Below are positions 1 to 7,471 of a stretch of 44,265 bases of DNA, piece after piece. This DNA is from JBOGFC01 sp050742155 (lineage in GTDB: Bacteria; Actinomycetota; Acidimicrobiia; Spongiisociales; JALYHC01). A model generated the notes under the pieces. It was not told the origin of the DNA. It saw only the letters and a list, made by a program, of their open reading frames with translations, and made no database searches. The stretch is taken from the NCBI GenBank assembly GCA_050742155.1, contig JBOGFC010000167.1, positions 1-44,265 on the forward strand, read 5' to 3'. The translations under genes and the position numbers were made by a program. Each line of letters opens with the position of its first letter. Positions within the stretch are counted from its first letter, which is position 1.

Positions 1-38
1 ACTAGAGCCTTAGGTTCGAAAGACGCTGGCGGGCGTAT

Positions 39-995
39 CTAGGCGGCCGAGTTCAGGTCGTAGGGGATCTCAGCCGAGATCTCCCGCAGGCGCGCCAGGG
101 CCTGCCGCTCCAGCTGACGGATCTTGGTCTCGCTCAGCCCCAGTTCGTCGACCAGCTCCCGCAGCGGGCGCGGGCGGCCGTCGGCCAGGCCATAGCGCAT
201 CGCCAGCACGGTGCGCTCCAGCTCCGGCAGCCCGGCCACCGAACGGCGCAGCGCCTCGCTGACCTGTCGCTCCTCCACCGCCTCGATCGGATCCACCGCC
301 TCCTGGTCCTCGATGAAGTCGGCCAGCTCGGCGCCGTCCTCCCCCACCGGGCTCTCCAGAGACACCGAATCGGCCACCTCCAGGGCGTCCTTGACCCGGG
401 CCGGCTCCACCCCGGTCTCGGCGGCGATCTCCTCCGCGCTTGGCTCGCGGCCCAGCTCCCCCTTGAGGGCATCCTGGGCCTGGCGGATGGTGCCCAGCAG
501 GTCGTGGAGGTGCACGGGGATCCGCACGGTACGGGACTGCTGGGAGATGGCGCGGGTCATCGCCTGGCGAATCCACCAGGTGGCGTAGGTGGAGAACTTG
601 AACCCCTTCCGCCAATCGAACTTCTCCACGGCACGGATCAGGCCCAGGTTCCCTTCCTGGATGAGGTCGAGGAAGTCCAGCCCGCCGGCCCCCGCATAGC
701 GGCGCGCGTTCGCCACCACCAGCCGCAGGTTGGCGGTCAGGAATGCGTCCTTGGCCTGTTGCCCGGCCCGCACCCGGGCGCGCAGCTCTGCCTCCTCCCG
801 CTTGCCGGAGAACTGCCCGGCCTCCAGCCGATGACCGGCCTCGGTACCCGCCTCGATGGCCTGGGCCAGCTCCACCTCCTGGTCGGCGGTGAGCAGGTCG
901 AACCGCCCGATCGAGTCGAGATACTGGGCCACCAGGTCGGTGGTCAGCCGCCCTCGCTCGTCGGTCAGGGCTCCGTGTGGTGGGTGCTTGCTCAT
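39..995 (-). CDS. sigB: RNA polymerase sigma factor, primary-like group 2 (SigB type)
   Basis: Sigma-70 family factor of 318 residues that would direct core RNA polymerase to -10/-35 promoters. Region 1.2 is seen near the N-terminus (DLVAQYLDSIGRFDLLT). Region 2 has the core-binding and -10 recognition segment (DLIQEGNLGLIRAVEKFD, then FSTYATWWIRQAMTRAI). Region 3 follows (REPSAEEIAAETGV), and region 4.2 ends with LSETKIRQLERQALARLR. The long acidic N-terminal extension of a housekeeping SigA is missing, so a group 2 factor such as mycobacterial SigB fits best. I chose ATG 995 (MSKHPPHG); the reading frame continues 28 codons upstream, but those codons run through the intergenic regulatory region. 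A LexA-like box lies about 10 bases before the start, so SOS control is possible. It is divergent from bpa. Confidence 0.9.
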   Translation of the reverse strand: MSKHPPHGALTDERGRLTTDLVAQYLDSIGRFDLLTADQEVELAQAIEAGTEAGHRLEAGQFSGKREEAELRARVRAGQQAKDAFLTANLRLVVANARRYAGAGGLDFLDLIQEGNLGLIRAVEKFDWRKGFKFSTYATWWIRQAMTRAISQQSRTVRIPVHLHDLLGTIRQAQDALKGELGREPSAEEIAAETGVEPARVKDALEVADSVSLESPVGEDGAELADFIEDQEAVDPIEAVEERQVSEALRRSVAGLPELERTVLAMRYGLADGRPRPLRELVDELGLSETKIRQLERQALARLREISAEIPYDLNSAA

Positions 996-1005
996 CACAT
1001 CTCTA

Positions 1006-1019
1006 CGAACGCTTGTTCG
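1006..1019. promoter_or_regulatory. LexA-like SOS box between sigma factor and bpa
   Basis: The 14-base site is CGAAC-GCTT-GTTCG, a perfect inverted repeat that matches the GAAC-N4-GTTC LexA operator core of Bacillus and actinobacteria. It sits 10 bases upstream of the sigma start and about 40 bases upstream of bpa. Confidence 0.55.
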
Positions 1020-1045
1020 CAACACCATGTTCCCTCGACAGTGCC

Positions 1046-1051
1046 TAGTGT
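1046..1051 (+). promoter_or_regulatory. -10 element of bpa, leaderless type
   Basis: TAGTGT fits TANNNT and ends 9 bases before the ATG of bpa. No separate Shine-Dalgarno is visible, so the transcript may begin at or next to the start codon. Confidence 0.4.
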
Positions 1052-1060
1052 GGTAGATCG

Positions 1061-1486
1061 ATGGCCGAGAACCAACCACGCCGCGATCCTTCCAGCATCG
1101 ACGACCCCGCCAAGCTGCTGCGGTTCGGCTCGATGGCCGCCGCCACCTTGAACGAGGTCCGCCAAGTCAACCTCGACGAGGAGGGCCGTCGGCGCCTCCA
1201 CGAGCTCTACCGAAGCACGCTCGAGGAGCTGGGTCAACTTCTTTCCGAAGACCTGCAAGAGGAACTGCACGAAGACGTGGAGTTCCTCACGGGTGAGGAC
1301 ACCCCCTCCATGGGGGAGCTGCGAGTCGCCCAGGCCCGGCTGATCGGCTGGCTGGACGGCCTCTTCCGGGGCATGCAGGCCTCCACCCTCAACCGCCAGA
1401 TGGCCGCCCAGCTGGAGGCGCTGCGCCGCCAGGCCCTCTCCGACGGGGAGCAGCAGGAGAAACCGACGTCCCCTGGGTACCTCTAG
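1061..1486 (+). CDS. bpa: Bacterial proteasome activator Bpa (DUF2587 family)
   Basis: Predicted ATP-independent activator of the 20S proteasome, 141 residues, somewhat shorter than mycobacterial Bpa (about 174). It has the family's helical core (ARLIGWLDGLFRGMQASTLN) and the preceding LNEVRQVNLDEEGRRRLHEL segment. The C-terminus PGYL carries the hydrophobic-Tyr-X type tail that docks into alpha-ring pockets; mycobacterial Bpa ends GQYL. The proteasome subunit genes are not in this window. The gene is divergent from the sigma factor, and the LexA-like box in between could influence both. The ATG at 1061 follows a TANNNT box by 9 bases and has no clear ribosome binding site. The family call is confident; in vivo substrates (HspR in mycobacteria) cannot be inferred here. 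Confidence 0.88.
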   Translation: MAENQPRRDPSSIDDPAKLLRFGSMAAATLNEVRQVNLDEEGRRRLHELYRSTLEELGQLLSEDLQEELHEDVEFLTGEDTPSMGELRVAQARLIGWLDGLFRGMQASTLNRQMAAQLEALRRQALSDGEQQEKPTSPGYL

Positions 1487-1551
1487 GACCCACCCCCACG
1501 GCCCGGGCGATCCGCCACAAGCCGGGAAGACTACCGGCAGCACCGCTCGGG

Positions 1552-1557
1552 TACCCT
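1552..1557 (+). promoter_or_regulatory. -10 element of the ECF ATPase gene, leaderless type
   Basis: TACCCT lies 7 bases before the ATG at 1565, with no Shine-Dalgarno in the spacer. Confidence 0.4.
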
Positions 1558-1564
1558 GGCCGCC

Positions 1565-3259
1565 ATGCCCGGCCCCCCCGTCCTTGACGTCGACGGGGTC
1601 CGGTTCACCTACCGAGGAGAAGGCGCGCCGGCTCTCGAGGGCATCGACCTGACCGTGGGCTCCGGGGAGCTGGTGGTGATCCTCGGCCCCAGTGGGGCCG
1701 GCAAGTCCACCCTCTGTCTGTGCCTGAACGGGCTCATCCCGCACGTGGTGCGGGGCGAGCTGGAGGGAACGGTCCGCGTGTTCGGGGAAGACACCGCCCA
1801 GCACACTGTGAGTGAGCTGGCCGGGCAGGTGGGCCTGGTCTTCCAGGACTTCGAGGCCCAGCTCTTCTCCACCAACGTGGAACTGGAGGTGGCCTTTGGG
1901 CCGGAGAACCTGGCCGTACCGGGAGAGGAGATCCGAACGAGAGTCGACGCGGCCCTTCGCACGGTGGGCCTCACCGGCTTGGAGCGGCGGGAGCCGGCCA
2001 CCCTCTCCGGCGGGCAGAAGCAGCGCTTGGCGATCGCCTCCGTGCTGGCTCTGCAGCCGAAGGTGCTGGTGATGGACGAGCCCACCACCGACTTGGATCC
2101 CATCGGCAAGGAGTCGGTCTTCGAAGTGGCTCGTAGACTGCGGCGGCAGGGTGCCACGCTGGTGATCGTCGAGCACGACACCGAAGAAGCCACCAAGGCG
2201 GACCGGGTGGTGGTGCTGGAGGAGGGACGCATCGTGGCCCAGGGACCTCCCGAGGAGCTGCTGGTTCGCTCGGAGTGGCTGGAGCAGCGAGGGGTGCAAC
2301 CTCTGGGAGTGGTCCGGCTCCTCCACCATCTCGGGGCCGAACCGGTCTTCACCGACGAGGAGGCAGCCGTCCGCCTGCGCGAGCTGCGCTTTCAGGTCCC
2401 GCAGGCCTATTGGGAGGACCTGCACCGCCGCGCTGCCATCCGGGAAGCGGCATACGGGGAGCCGATCATCGAAGCCAAGGACCTCCAGCACCAATACCCC
2501 AACGGTGTGAAGGCGCTCGGTGGGGTGACCCTCACCGTCCGGCGAGGCGAGTTCCTGGCGGTGGTGGGCCAGAACGGCTCCGGCAAGACCACCCTCGTCA
2601 AGCACTTCAACGGCCTGCTCGAGCCCAGTGCAGGTGGGGTGCGGGTGGAGGGTGCCTCCGCCCGAGGCCAGGGCGTCCGCCGCCTGGGACGCATCGTCGG
2701 CTATGTCTTCCAGAACCCCGACCATCAGATCTTCGCCGAGACTGTCTTCGATGAGGTGGCCTTCGGGCCTCTCAACCACGGCGTCCCTTCCGGAGAAGTG
2801 GAGGAACGGGTGTCGGAAGCGCTGGCCGCGGTGGGCCTGTCCGGGCGCGAAGGCGACGATCCGTTCGCCCTGACCAAGGGGGAGCGGCAACGAGTGGCCG
2901 TGGCCTCCATCCTCTCCATCCGGCCCCAGGTCATCGTCCTCGACGAGCCCACCACCGGCCTCGACTACCGGGAGCAGCGGCAGATGATGGAGTTGGTTCG
3001 CCGCCTCAACGAAGAGGCCGGCCACACCATCATCTGCGTGACCCATTCCATGTGGGTGGTGGCCGAATACGCCCATCGGGTGGTGGTCATGCAAGAGGGG
3101 CGGGTGACGATGGACGGGACCACTCGGGAAGTGCTCTCCAGGGAGGAGGAGCTGGCCGAGGCGAGCCTCAAAGCGCCCCAGCTCATCCGGCTCACCGGCC
3201 GGCTGGGCCGCACGCTGCTCAGCCAGATGGAGGCCCGGGCCGCCCTGACGACGGGCTGA
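1565..3259 (+). CDS. ECF transporter energizing ATPase, two fused ABC domains
   Basis: Cytoplasmic ATPase of an energy-coupling-factor (vitamin-type) importer, with EcfA and EcfA' fused in one 564-residue chain. The first half shows Walker A GPSGAGKST, Q-loop VFQDFEAQ, signature LSGGQKQRLA and Walker B VLVMDEPTTDLD. The second half shows Walker A GQNGSGKTT, Q-loop VFQNPDHQ, a variant signature LTKGERQRVA and Walker B VIVLDEPTTGLD. The 'NPDHQ' and 'FEAQLF' Q-loops are typical of CbiO/EcfA proteins. The next gene, for the T component, starts one base after this stop, so the two are co-translated. The substrate is set by the S component at 4113 and is not known. Confidence 0.93.
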   Translation: MPGPPVLDVDGVRFTYRGEGAPALEGIDLTVGSGELVVILGPSGAGKSTLCLCLNGLIPHVVRGELEGTVRVFGEDTAQHTVSELAGQVGLVFQDFEAQLFSTNVELEVAFGPENLAVPGEEIRTRVDAALRTVGLTGLERREPATLSGGQKQRLAIASVLALQPKVLVMDEPTTDLDPIGKESVFEVARRLRRQGATLVIVEHDTEEATKADRVVVLEEGRIVAQGPPEELLVRSEWLEQRGVQPLGVVRLLHHLGAEPVFTDEEAAVRLRELRFQVPQAYWEDLHRRAAIREAAYGEPIIEAKDLQHQYPNGVKALGGVTLTVRRGEFLAVVGQNGSGKTTLVKHFNGLLEPSAGGVRVEGASARGQGVRRLGRIVGYVFQNPDHQIFAETVFDEVAFGPLNHGVPSGEVEERVSEALAAVGLSGREGDDPFALTKGERQRVAVASILSIRPQVIVLDEPTTGLDYREQRQMMELVRRLNEEAGHTIICVTHSMWVVAEYAHRVVVMQEGRVTMDGTTREVLSREEELAEASLKAPQLIRLTGRLGRTLLSQMEARAALTTG

Positions 3260-3260
3260 C

Positions 3261-4040
3261 ATGGACGTCTACCTCTACGTGGACACCGGCTCGGTGCTCC
3301 ACCGACTCGACCCCCGACCCAAGTTCCTGCTGGTCGTGGCGGTGATCTTCCTGGCGGTCGGGGCCGACCACCCGCTCGTCCCGGGCACGCTCTTGGGCCT
3401 CTCGCTGGTCGGCATCCAGGTGGCCGGGGCCTGGTCATCCCTGCGCCGCGTGCGCGCCCTGCTGGTCATCATCTTTCTCTTCTCCACGGTGGTATGGACG
3501 TTCTTCTCGCAGGGGGCGACGCCGCTTTGGGGCCCCATCGAGGTGGAGTCGGTGCTCTTCGGGGTCTCCACCGGGCTCAAGTTGGCCGCCACCATCACGG
3601 CCAGCGTGGCGTGGCTGGCCACCACCCGCAACGAGGAGATCACCACCGGCTTCATCAAGATGGGCGCCCCCTACCGGATGGCCTTCGCCTTCTCGTCCGC
3701 CTTGCGGATGGTCCCCACCTTCGTGGGAGCCGGGGCCACCATCATCCAGGCACAGAAGGCCCGGGGGGTGGACGTGGAGTCGGGGAACCCCCTTGCTCGC
3801 CTGCGAAAGCACCTGCCGATGCTGGTACCGGTGTTCGTGGCCGCCTTGCGCTCCGCCAAGCACCTGGCCATGGCTCTCGAGGCTAAGGGTTTCGGCGCCC
3901 GGCCGGACCGCACCTATCTGCTCGAGCTGCGCATGGGGATCGGGGATTGGCTGGCCACCGGGCTGGCGCTGGCGGGGATGGCGGCCTCATTCTGGATGAG
4001 GCTGGGGGGGCTGGCAGAGATCCCCGGGTTGGTGCGCTAG
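3261..4040 (+). CDS. ecfT: ECF transporter transmembrane component EcfT
   Basis: Membrane scaffold that couples the ATPase to the substrate-binding S component, 259 residues. The N-terminus LHRLDPRPKFLLVVAVIF is the CbiQ/EcfT family start, followed by about five hydrophobic segments. The two cytoplasmic coupling motifs are present as Ala-Arg-Gly (AQKARGVDVE) and Ala-Lys-Gly (LEAKGFGARP), separated by a long amphipathic stretch, as in the family. The ATG is one base beyond the stop of the ATPase gene. The S component follows after about 70 bases with its own promoter-like box. The family call is firm; this T component could serve one dedicated S component or several encoded elsewhere. Confidence 0.93.
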   Translation: MDVYLYVDTGSVLHRLDPRPKFLLVVAVIFLAVGADHPLVPGTLLGLSLVGIQVAGAWSSLRRVRALLVIIFLFSTVVWTFFSQGATPLWGPIEVESVLFGVSTGLKLAATITASVAWLATTRNEEITTGFIKMGAPYRMAFAFSSALRMVPTFVGAGATIIQAQKARGVDVESGNPLARLRKHLPMLVPVFVAALRSAKHLAMALEAKGFGARPDRTYLLELRMGIGDWLATGLALAGMAASFWMRLGGLAEIPGLVR

Positions 4041-4077
4041 GCGTGGTACTGGGCGGCACGGCCTCAATGTGAAGGGG

Positions 4078-4083
4078 TAGGAT
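4078..4083 (+). promoter_or_regulatory. -10-like element before the S component
   Basis: TAGGAT lies 29 bases before the GTG start. Unlike the leaderless cases it is followed by a leader with a strong ribosome binding site (GAGGAGG, 4101-4107). Confidence 0.35.
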
Positions 4084-4112
4084 CGGCCCGCGGGTCTAAC
4101 GAGGAGGCGTCC

Positions 4113-4943
4113 GTGCGCGAACTGCTCACCATGTGGAAGAACACCCAGATGATCGTGCTCACCGTGCTGGTGGCGGCCATCTATGCGGCGGTGCTCATCC
4201 CCTTCAAGGCGATCCCCATCATCCCCGGCATCACCGAGCTGCGCGTCGCCCAGGTGATCCCGCCGGTGGCCTCCTTGCTGTTCGGGCCGGCCGCCGCCTG
4301 GGGCTCCGCCTTCGGCAACCTGATCGGCGACTTCTTCGGGACCTTCGGGCCGGGCAGCTTCTTCGGCTTCATAGGGAACTTCTTCCTGGGGGCGGTCCCT
4401 TACGTGCTCTGGGGACGGCTGGGGCCGCTCAGCTCCGGGGAGGAGCCGGCCATGCGCCGGGGCAAGCAGGTGGGCGAGTTCGTGGCGCTGTGCGCCATCT
4501 CCGGCCTGGCCTGCGCGGCGATGATCGCCTGGGGGCTGGAGGTGCTGCGCATCCTCCCGTTCGTGGTGTTGGCCACGATCATCGCCATCAACAACGTGGT
4601 GGTCCCGGCCATCCTGGGCCCCATCCTGCTGGCGCTGCTCTACAGGCGAGTGCAGCGGATGGGCCTGGTGTGGACCGACGTGATGCCGGCCCAGGACATC
4701 TCGTCGCGGGGCCCGGCCCCCATCGGCACCGCCCTCATGGCCATCGGAGGGGTGGGCGGCTGGGTCGTCGGCATGCTGGTCGGCCTGGGCGTCGGGGAGG
4801 CGGTCGGCCCGGCCGGCTTCGGCCAGACCCCCGGCAACGCGGCGGTGATCGCCACGGTGGCTCCCTTCATGGCCGCCCTGCTCCTGGCGCTGGTCCTGGC
4901 CCGCTCCCGCCCCGACCTCTTCGAGCGGCGAATGGCGATGTAG
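4113..4943 (+). CDS. ECF transporter substrate-binding S component, substrate unknown
   Basis: Integral membrane protein of 276 residues, with six or more hydrophobic segments. The segment VASLLFGPAAAWGSAFGNLIG, in which a Gly/Ala-rich helix follows 'FGP', resembles QueT-like and related ECF S components. Small Ala/Gly-rich helices that contact EcfT are expected in this family. The GTG at 4113 is preceded by GAGGAGG at a spacing of five bases, which decides the start. It lies downstream of the ATPase/T genes and directly upstream of SAHH-like and SAH-deaminase genes, so a purine nucleoside or thionucleoside is a reasonable guess at the substrate, but nothing in the protein proves it. The chain is longer than most S components (about 180-200 residues), with extra C-terminal helices. 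Confidence 0.75.
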   Translation: MRELLTMWKNTQMIVLTVLVAAIYAAVLIPFKAIPIIPGITELRVAQVIPPVASLLFGPAAAWGSAFGNLIGDFFGTFGPGSFFGFIGNFFLGAVPYVLWGRLGPLSSGEEPAMRRGKQVGEFVALCAISGLACAAMIAWGLEVLRILPFVVLATIIAINNVVVPAILGPILLALLYRRVQRMGLVWTDVMPAQDISSRGPAPIGTALMAIGGVGGWVVGMLVGLGVGEAVGPAGFGQTPGNAAVIATVAPFMAALLLALVLARSRPDLFERRMAM

Positions 4944-4961
4944 GGAGCCATGGCGCCGGCG

Positions 4962-4967
4962 TAACCT
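4962..4967 (+). promoter_or_regulatory. -10 element of the first SAHH-like gene, leaderless type
   Basis: TAACCT lies 6 bases before the ATG at 4974 with no Shine-Dalgarno between. Confidence 0.4.
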
Positions 4968-4973
4968 GGCTCC

Positions 4974-6230
4974 ATGAGGGATGCCGCTGGCCGCTCCCGC
5001 ATCGCCGACCCCGCCCTGGTCCCTGAGGGTGAGGAGCGCATCGAATGGGTCGCCCGCCACTCCCCGGTCCTCAACACCTTGGCCCGGGAGCGCCTGGCCG
5101 ACGGGGCCCTGAAGGGCCGCCGGGTGGCGGTGGTGGTCCACCTGGAGGCCAAGACCGCCTACCTGGCCACCCTGCTGGCCGAGGCCGGTGCCGAGGTGGT
5201 GGCGGCCGGCTCCAATCCCGGCTCCACCCAGGACGCGGTGTGTGCCGCCCTGATCGCCCGCGGCATCGAGGTGCACGCCAGCCACGGCTCCTCCCCCGAG
5301 CAGTTCGAGGAGGACCTCAGGGCGGTGATCGACACCGCCCCGGAGCTGGTGGTGGACGACGGAGCGGAGCTCACCGCCCGCCTCCTCCGCCACCGGCCCG
5401 AGCTCGCCGAGGGGCTGCGGGGCGTCACCGAGGAGACCACCACCGGGGTGGTCCGGCTGCGGGCCATGGAGGCCGAGGGCCGACTCGGCTTCCCGGCCCT
5501 CGCCGCTAACGACGCCCGGTGCAAGCACCTCTTCGACAATCGCTACGGGACCGGCCAGTCGACCCTGGCGGCGGTGTTCGGCCTCACCAACCTGGCCGCC
5601 TCCCTGCGGCGGGTGTGCGTGGTGGGCTACGGCTGGGTCGGCAAGGGCCTGGCCCGCTACGCCGAGGGGATGGGAGCGCGGGTAACGGTGGTGGAGGTCG
5701 ATCCGGTCAAGGCGCTGGAAGGCCACATGGACGGGTACAAGGTGGCGCGGCTGGCCGAGGCGCTCCCCGAGGCCGACCTGGTGCTGACCGGCACGGGAGG
5801 CATCGAGGTGATCGGCCGGGAGGCCCTCCCCCATCTCAAGGACGGGGTGATCCTGGCCAATGCCGGCCATCACGACCGGGAGATCGACCGGACGGCCCTG
5901 GCCGAGGCGGCGGCCCAAGTCGAGGAGGTGCGCGCCGGTATCACCCGCTACACGTTCCCCGACGGGCGACGCGCCTACCTGCTCGTCGAGGGGCGGCTGG
6001 CCAACATCGCCGGGGGGGACGGACACCCGGTCGAGATCATGGACCTCTCCTTCTCGGTGCAGGCGCTTGCCCTCCACCACCTGGCCACCACCGAGCTGGC
6101 TCCCGGAGTTCACCGGTTCCCCGCGGAGCTCGACCGGGAGATCGCCCGTACCAAGCTGGCCACCATGGGCATCCAGCTCGACGAGCTCACGCCGGCTCAG
6201 GAGGAGTTCTTCCGGAGCTGGCAGGTATGA
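4974..6230 (+). CDS. Adenosylhomocysteinase-like hydrolase, possible S-inosylhomocysteine hydrolase
   Basis: NAD-dependent thioether hydrolase of the SAHH family, 418 residues, close in length to archaeal and thermophile forms. The NAD loop is VVGYGWVGKG. Equivalents of human catalytic residues are visible: His56 (human 55), Glu154 (156), Lys184, Asp188 and Asn189 (186, 190, 191), His299 (301) and a GHP motif. The adenine-site motif is not the usual HxTxE but HLEAK (HxExK). From memory, that variant occurs in thermophile and archaeal enzymes, including S-inosylhomocysteine hydrolase; this should be checked. The C-terminal Lys/Tyr tail that reaches a neighbouring NAD site is absent. The gene overlaps the next by ATGA. 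With the deaminase two genes on, the route SAH to SIH to inosine plus homocysteine is plausible. Confidence 0.88.
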   Translation: MRDAAGRSRIADPALVPEGEERIEWVARHSPVLNTLARERLADGALKGRRVAVVVHLEAKTAYLATLLAEAGAEVVAAGSNPGSTQDAVCAALIARGIEVHASHGSSPEQFEEDLRAVIDTAPELVVDDGAELTARLLRHRPELAEGLRGVTEETTTGVVRLRAMEAEGRLGFPALAANDARCKHLFDNRYGTGQSTLAAVFGLTNLAASLRRVCVVGYGWVGKGLARYAEGMGARVTVVEVDPVKALEGHMDGYKVARLAEALPEADLVLTGTGGIEVIGREALPHLKDGVILANAGHHDREIDRTALAEAAAQVEEVRAGITRYTFPDGRRAYLLVEGRLANIAGGDGHPVEIMDLSFSVQALALHHLATTELAPGVHRFPAELDREIARTKLATMGIQLDELTPAQEEFFRSWQV

Positions 6231-7471
6231 CCGTCAAGGACCCGTCCCTGGCTCCTGAGGGGATCCGCAAGATCGAGTGGGCGGCCACCTGGTCGCCGGT
6301 GCTCCACCGAGTGCGGGAGCGTTTCGAGGCGGAGGGCACCGTCAAGGGCCGTCGAATCGGGGTCATCCTGCCCCTCGAGCCGAAGACCGCCTACCTGGCG
6401 GTGATGCTGGTCGAGACCGGGGCGGAGGTGGCCCTGGCCTGCCCGGCGGTCCTCACCAAGGACGACGTGGCCGCCGGACTGTCCGCCCGCGGGGTGGAGG
6501 TCTTCGCCCGCTCCGACGCCAGCCAGGAGGACGAGCGCCGGTTCTACGCGGCCGTGCTGGGCATGCGCCCCGAGGTTCTGATCGACGACCGGGCCGAGCT
6601 GATCCGCATGGCCCATTCCTCTCACCCTGAGGCCCTCGAGGACCTGCTGGGGGCGGCCGAGCTGACCACGTCCGGGATGACCGCCCTGCGGGCCATGGAG
6701 CGGGAAGGGGTGCTCCGGATCCCGGTCATCGCCGCCAACGACGCCCGCTGCAAGCACTACTACGACAACCGTTACGGCTCCGGGCAGTCCGTGCTGCAGG
6801 CCATCCAGGACGCCACCAACCTCCTGCTGGCCGGGAAGGAGGTGCTGGTGGTGGGCTACGGCTGGGTGGGCAAAGGCATCTCCCGGCGCGCCCGCGGCAA
6901 GGGGGCCCGCGTGACGGTGACCGAGGTGGATCCCTTTGCGGCCCTCGAGGCCTACAACGACGGCTTCGAGGTCGACACGATCGCTCGTGCTTGCGAGCGG
7001 GCCGACCTGGTCATCACCGCCACCGGCACCCGCCGGGCCATCGCCCTCCAGCACCTCGAGCTCCTCAAGGATGGGGCGCTGCTCGCCAACGCCGGCGGGA
7101 TCGATGACGAGATCGACATGGCCGCCTTGCGGGCCCGGGCCAGCGAGGAGCGCCCGGTGCGCCCGCACATCACCGAATACCGGCTCGACCGGGACCGTTC
7201 GCTGTTCGTCATCGGAGGGGGCCGGGTGGTCAACCTGTCCGCCGGGGAGGGCCATCCCGTGGAGATCATGGACCTGTCGTTCTCGGTCCAGGCCCTGGCC
7301 GCCCGCCACCTCCTCCTGCACGCGGGGGAGATGGCCCCCGGCATCCATCTCTTCCCCCCGGAGATCGACGAGCAGATCGCCCGGGACGCGCTGGCCTCCC
7401 TGGGCCTGGAGATCGACCACCTCACTCCAGAGCAAGAGCGATTCCTGGCCGCTTGGGAGGCTCCCGAGTGA
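6227..7471 (+). CDS. Divergent adenosylhomocysteinase paralogue lacking key residues
   Basis: Second SAHH-family protein, 414 residues, coupled to the first by an ATGA overlap. The NAD-binding loop VVGYGWVGKG and the Lys176/Asp180/Asn181 catalytic group are intact, as is GHP. Three other catalytic positions are changed: the human His55 equivalent is Pro49 (PLEPK instead of HxTxE), the Glu156 equivalent is Leu146, and the His301 equivalent is Gly291 (NAGGIDDEID instead of NxGHxDxEID). The DDG before the nucleoside site is DDR. It therefore probably binds NAD but either handles another substrate or has a regulatory or structural role, for example in a mixed oligomer with its partner. It overlaps the deaminase gene by GTGA. 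Confidence 0.85.
   Translation: MTVKDPSLAPEGIRKIEWAATWSPVLHRVRERFEAEGTVKGRRIGVILPLEPKTAYLAVMLVETGAEVALACPAVLTKDDVAAGLSARGVEVFARSDASQEDERRFYAAVLGMRPEVLIDDRAELIRMAHSSHPEALEDLLGAAELTTSGMTALRAMEREGVLRIPVIAANDARCKHYYDNRYGSGQSVLQAIQDATNLLLAGKEVLVVGYGWVGKGISRRARGKGARVTVTEVDPFAALEAYNDGFEVDTIARACERADLVITATGTRRAIALQHLELLKDGALLANAGGIDDEIDMAALRARASEERPVRPHITEYRLDRDRSLFVIGGGRVVNLSAGEGHPVEIMDLSFSVQALAARHLLLHAGEMAPGIHLFPPEIDEQIARDALASLGLEIDHLTPEQERFLAAWEAPE

Noticed and set aside
995..3262. A 755-codon open frame on the minus strand opposite bpa and the ECF ATPase gene
   Set aside because: The translation is low-complexity His/Gly/Leu-rich text with no family motifs; it mirrors two certain genes and is a by-product of high GC.
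3987..6113. A 708-codon minus-strand frame opposite the S component and first SAHH gene
   Set aside because: It is rich in Gln/His/Gly and antisense to genes with clear catalytic motifs, without a ribosome binding site.
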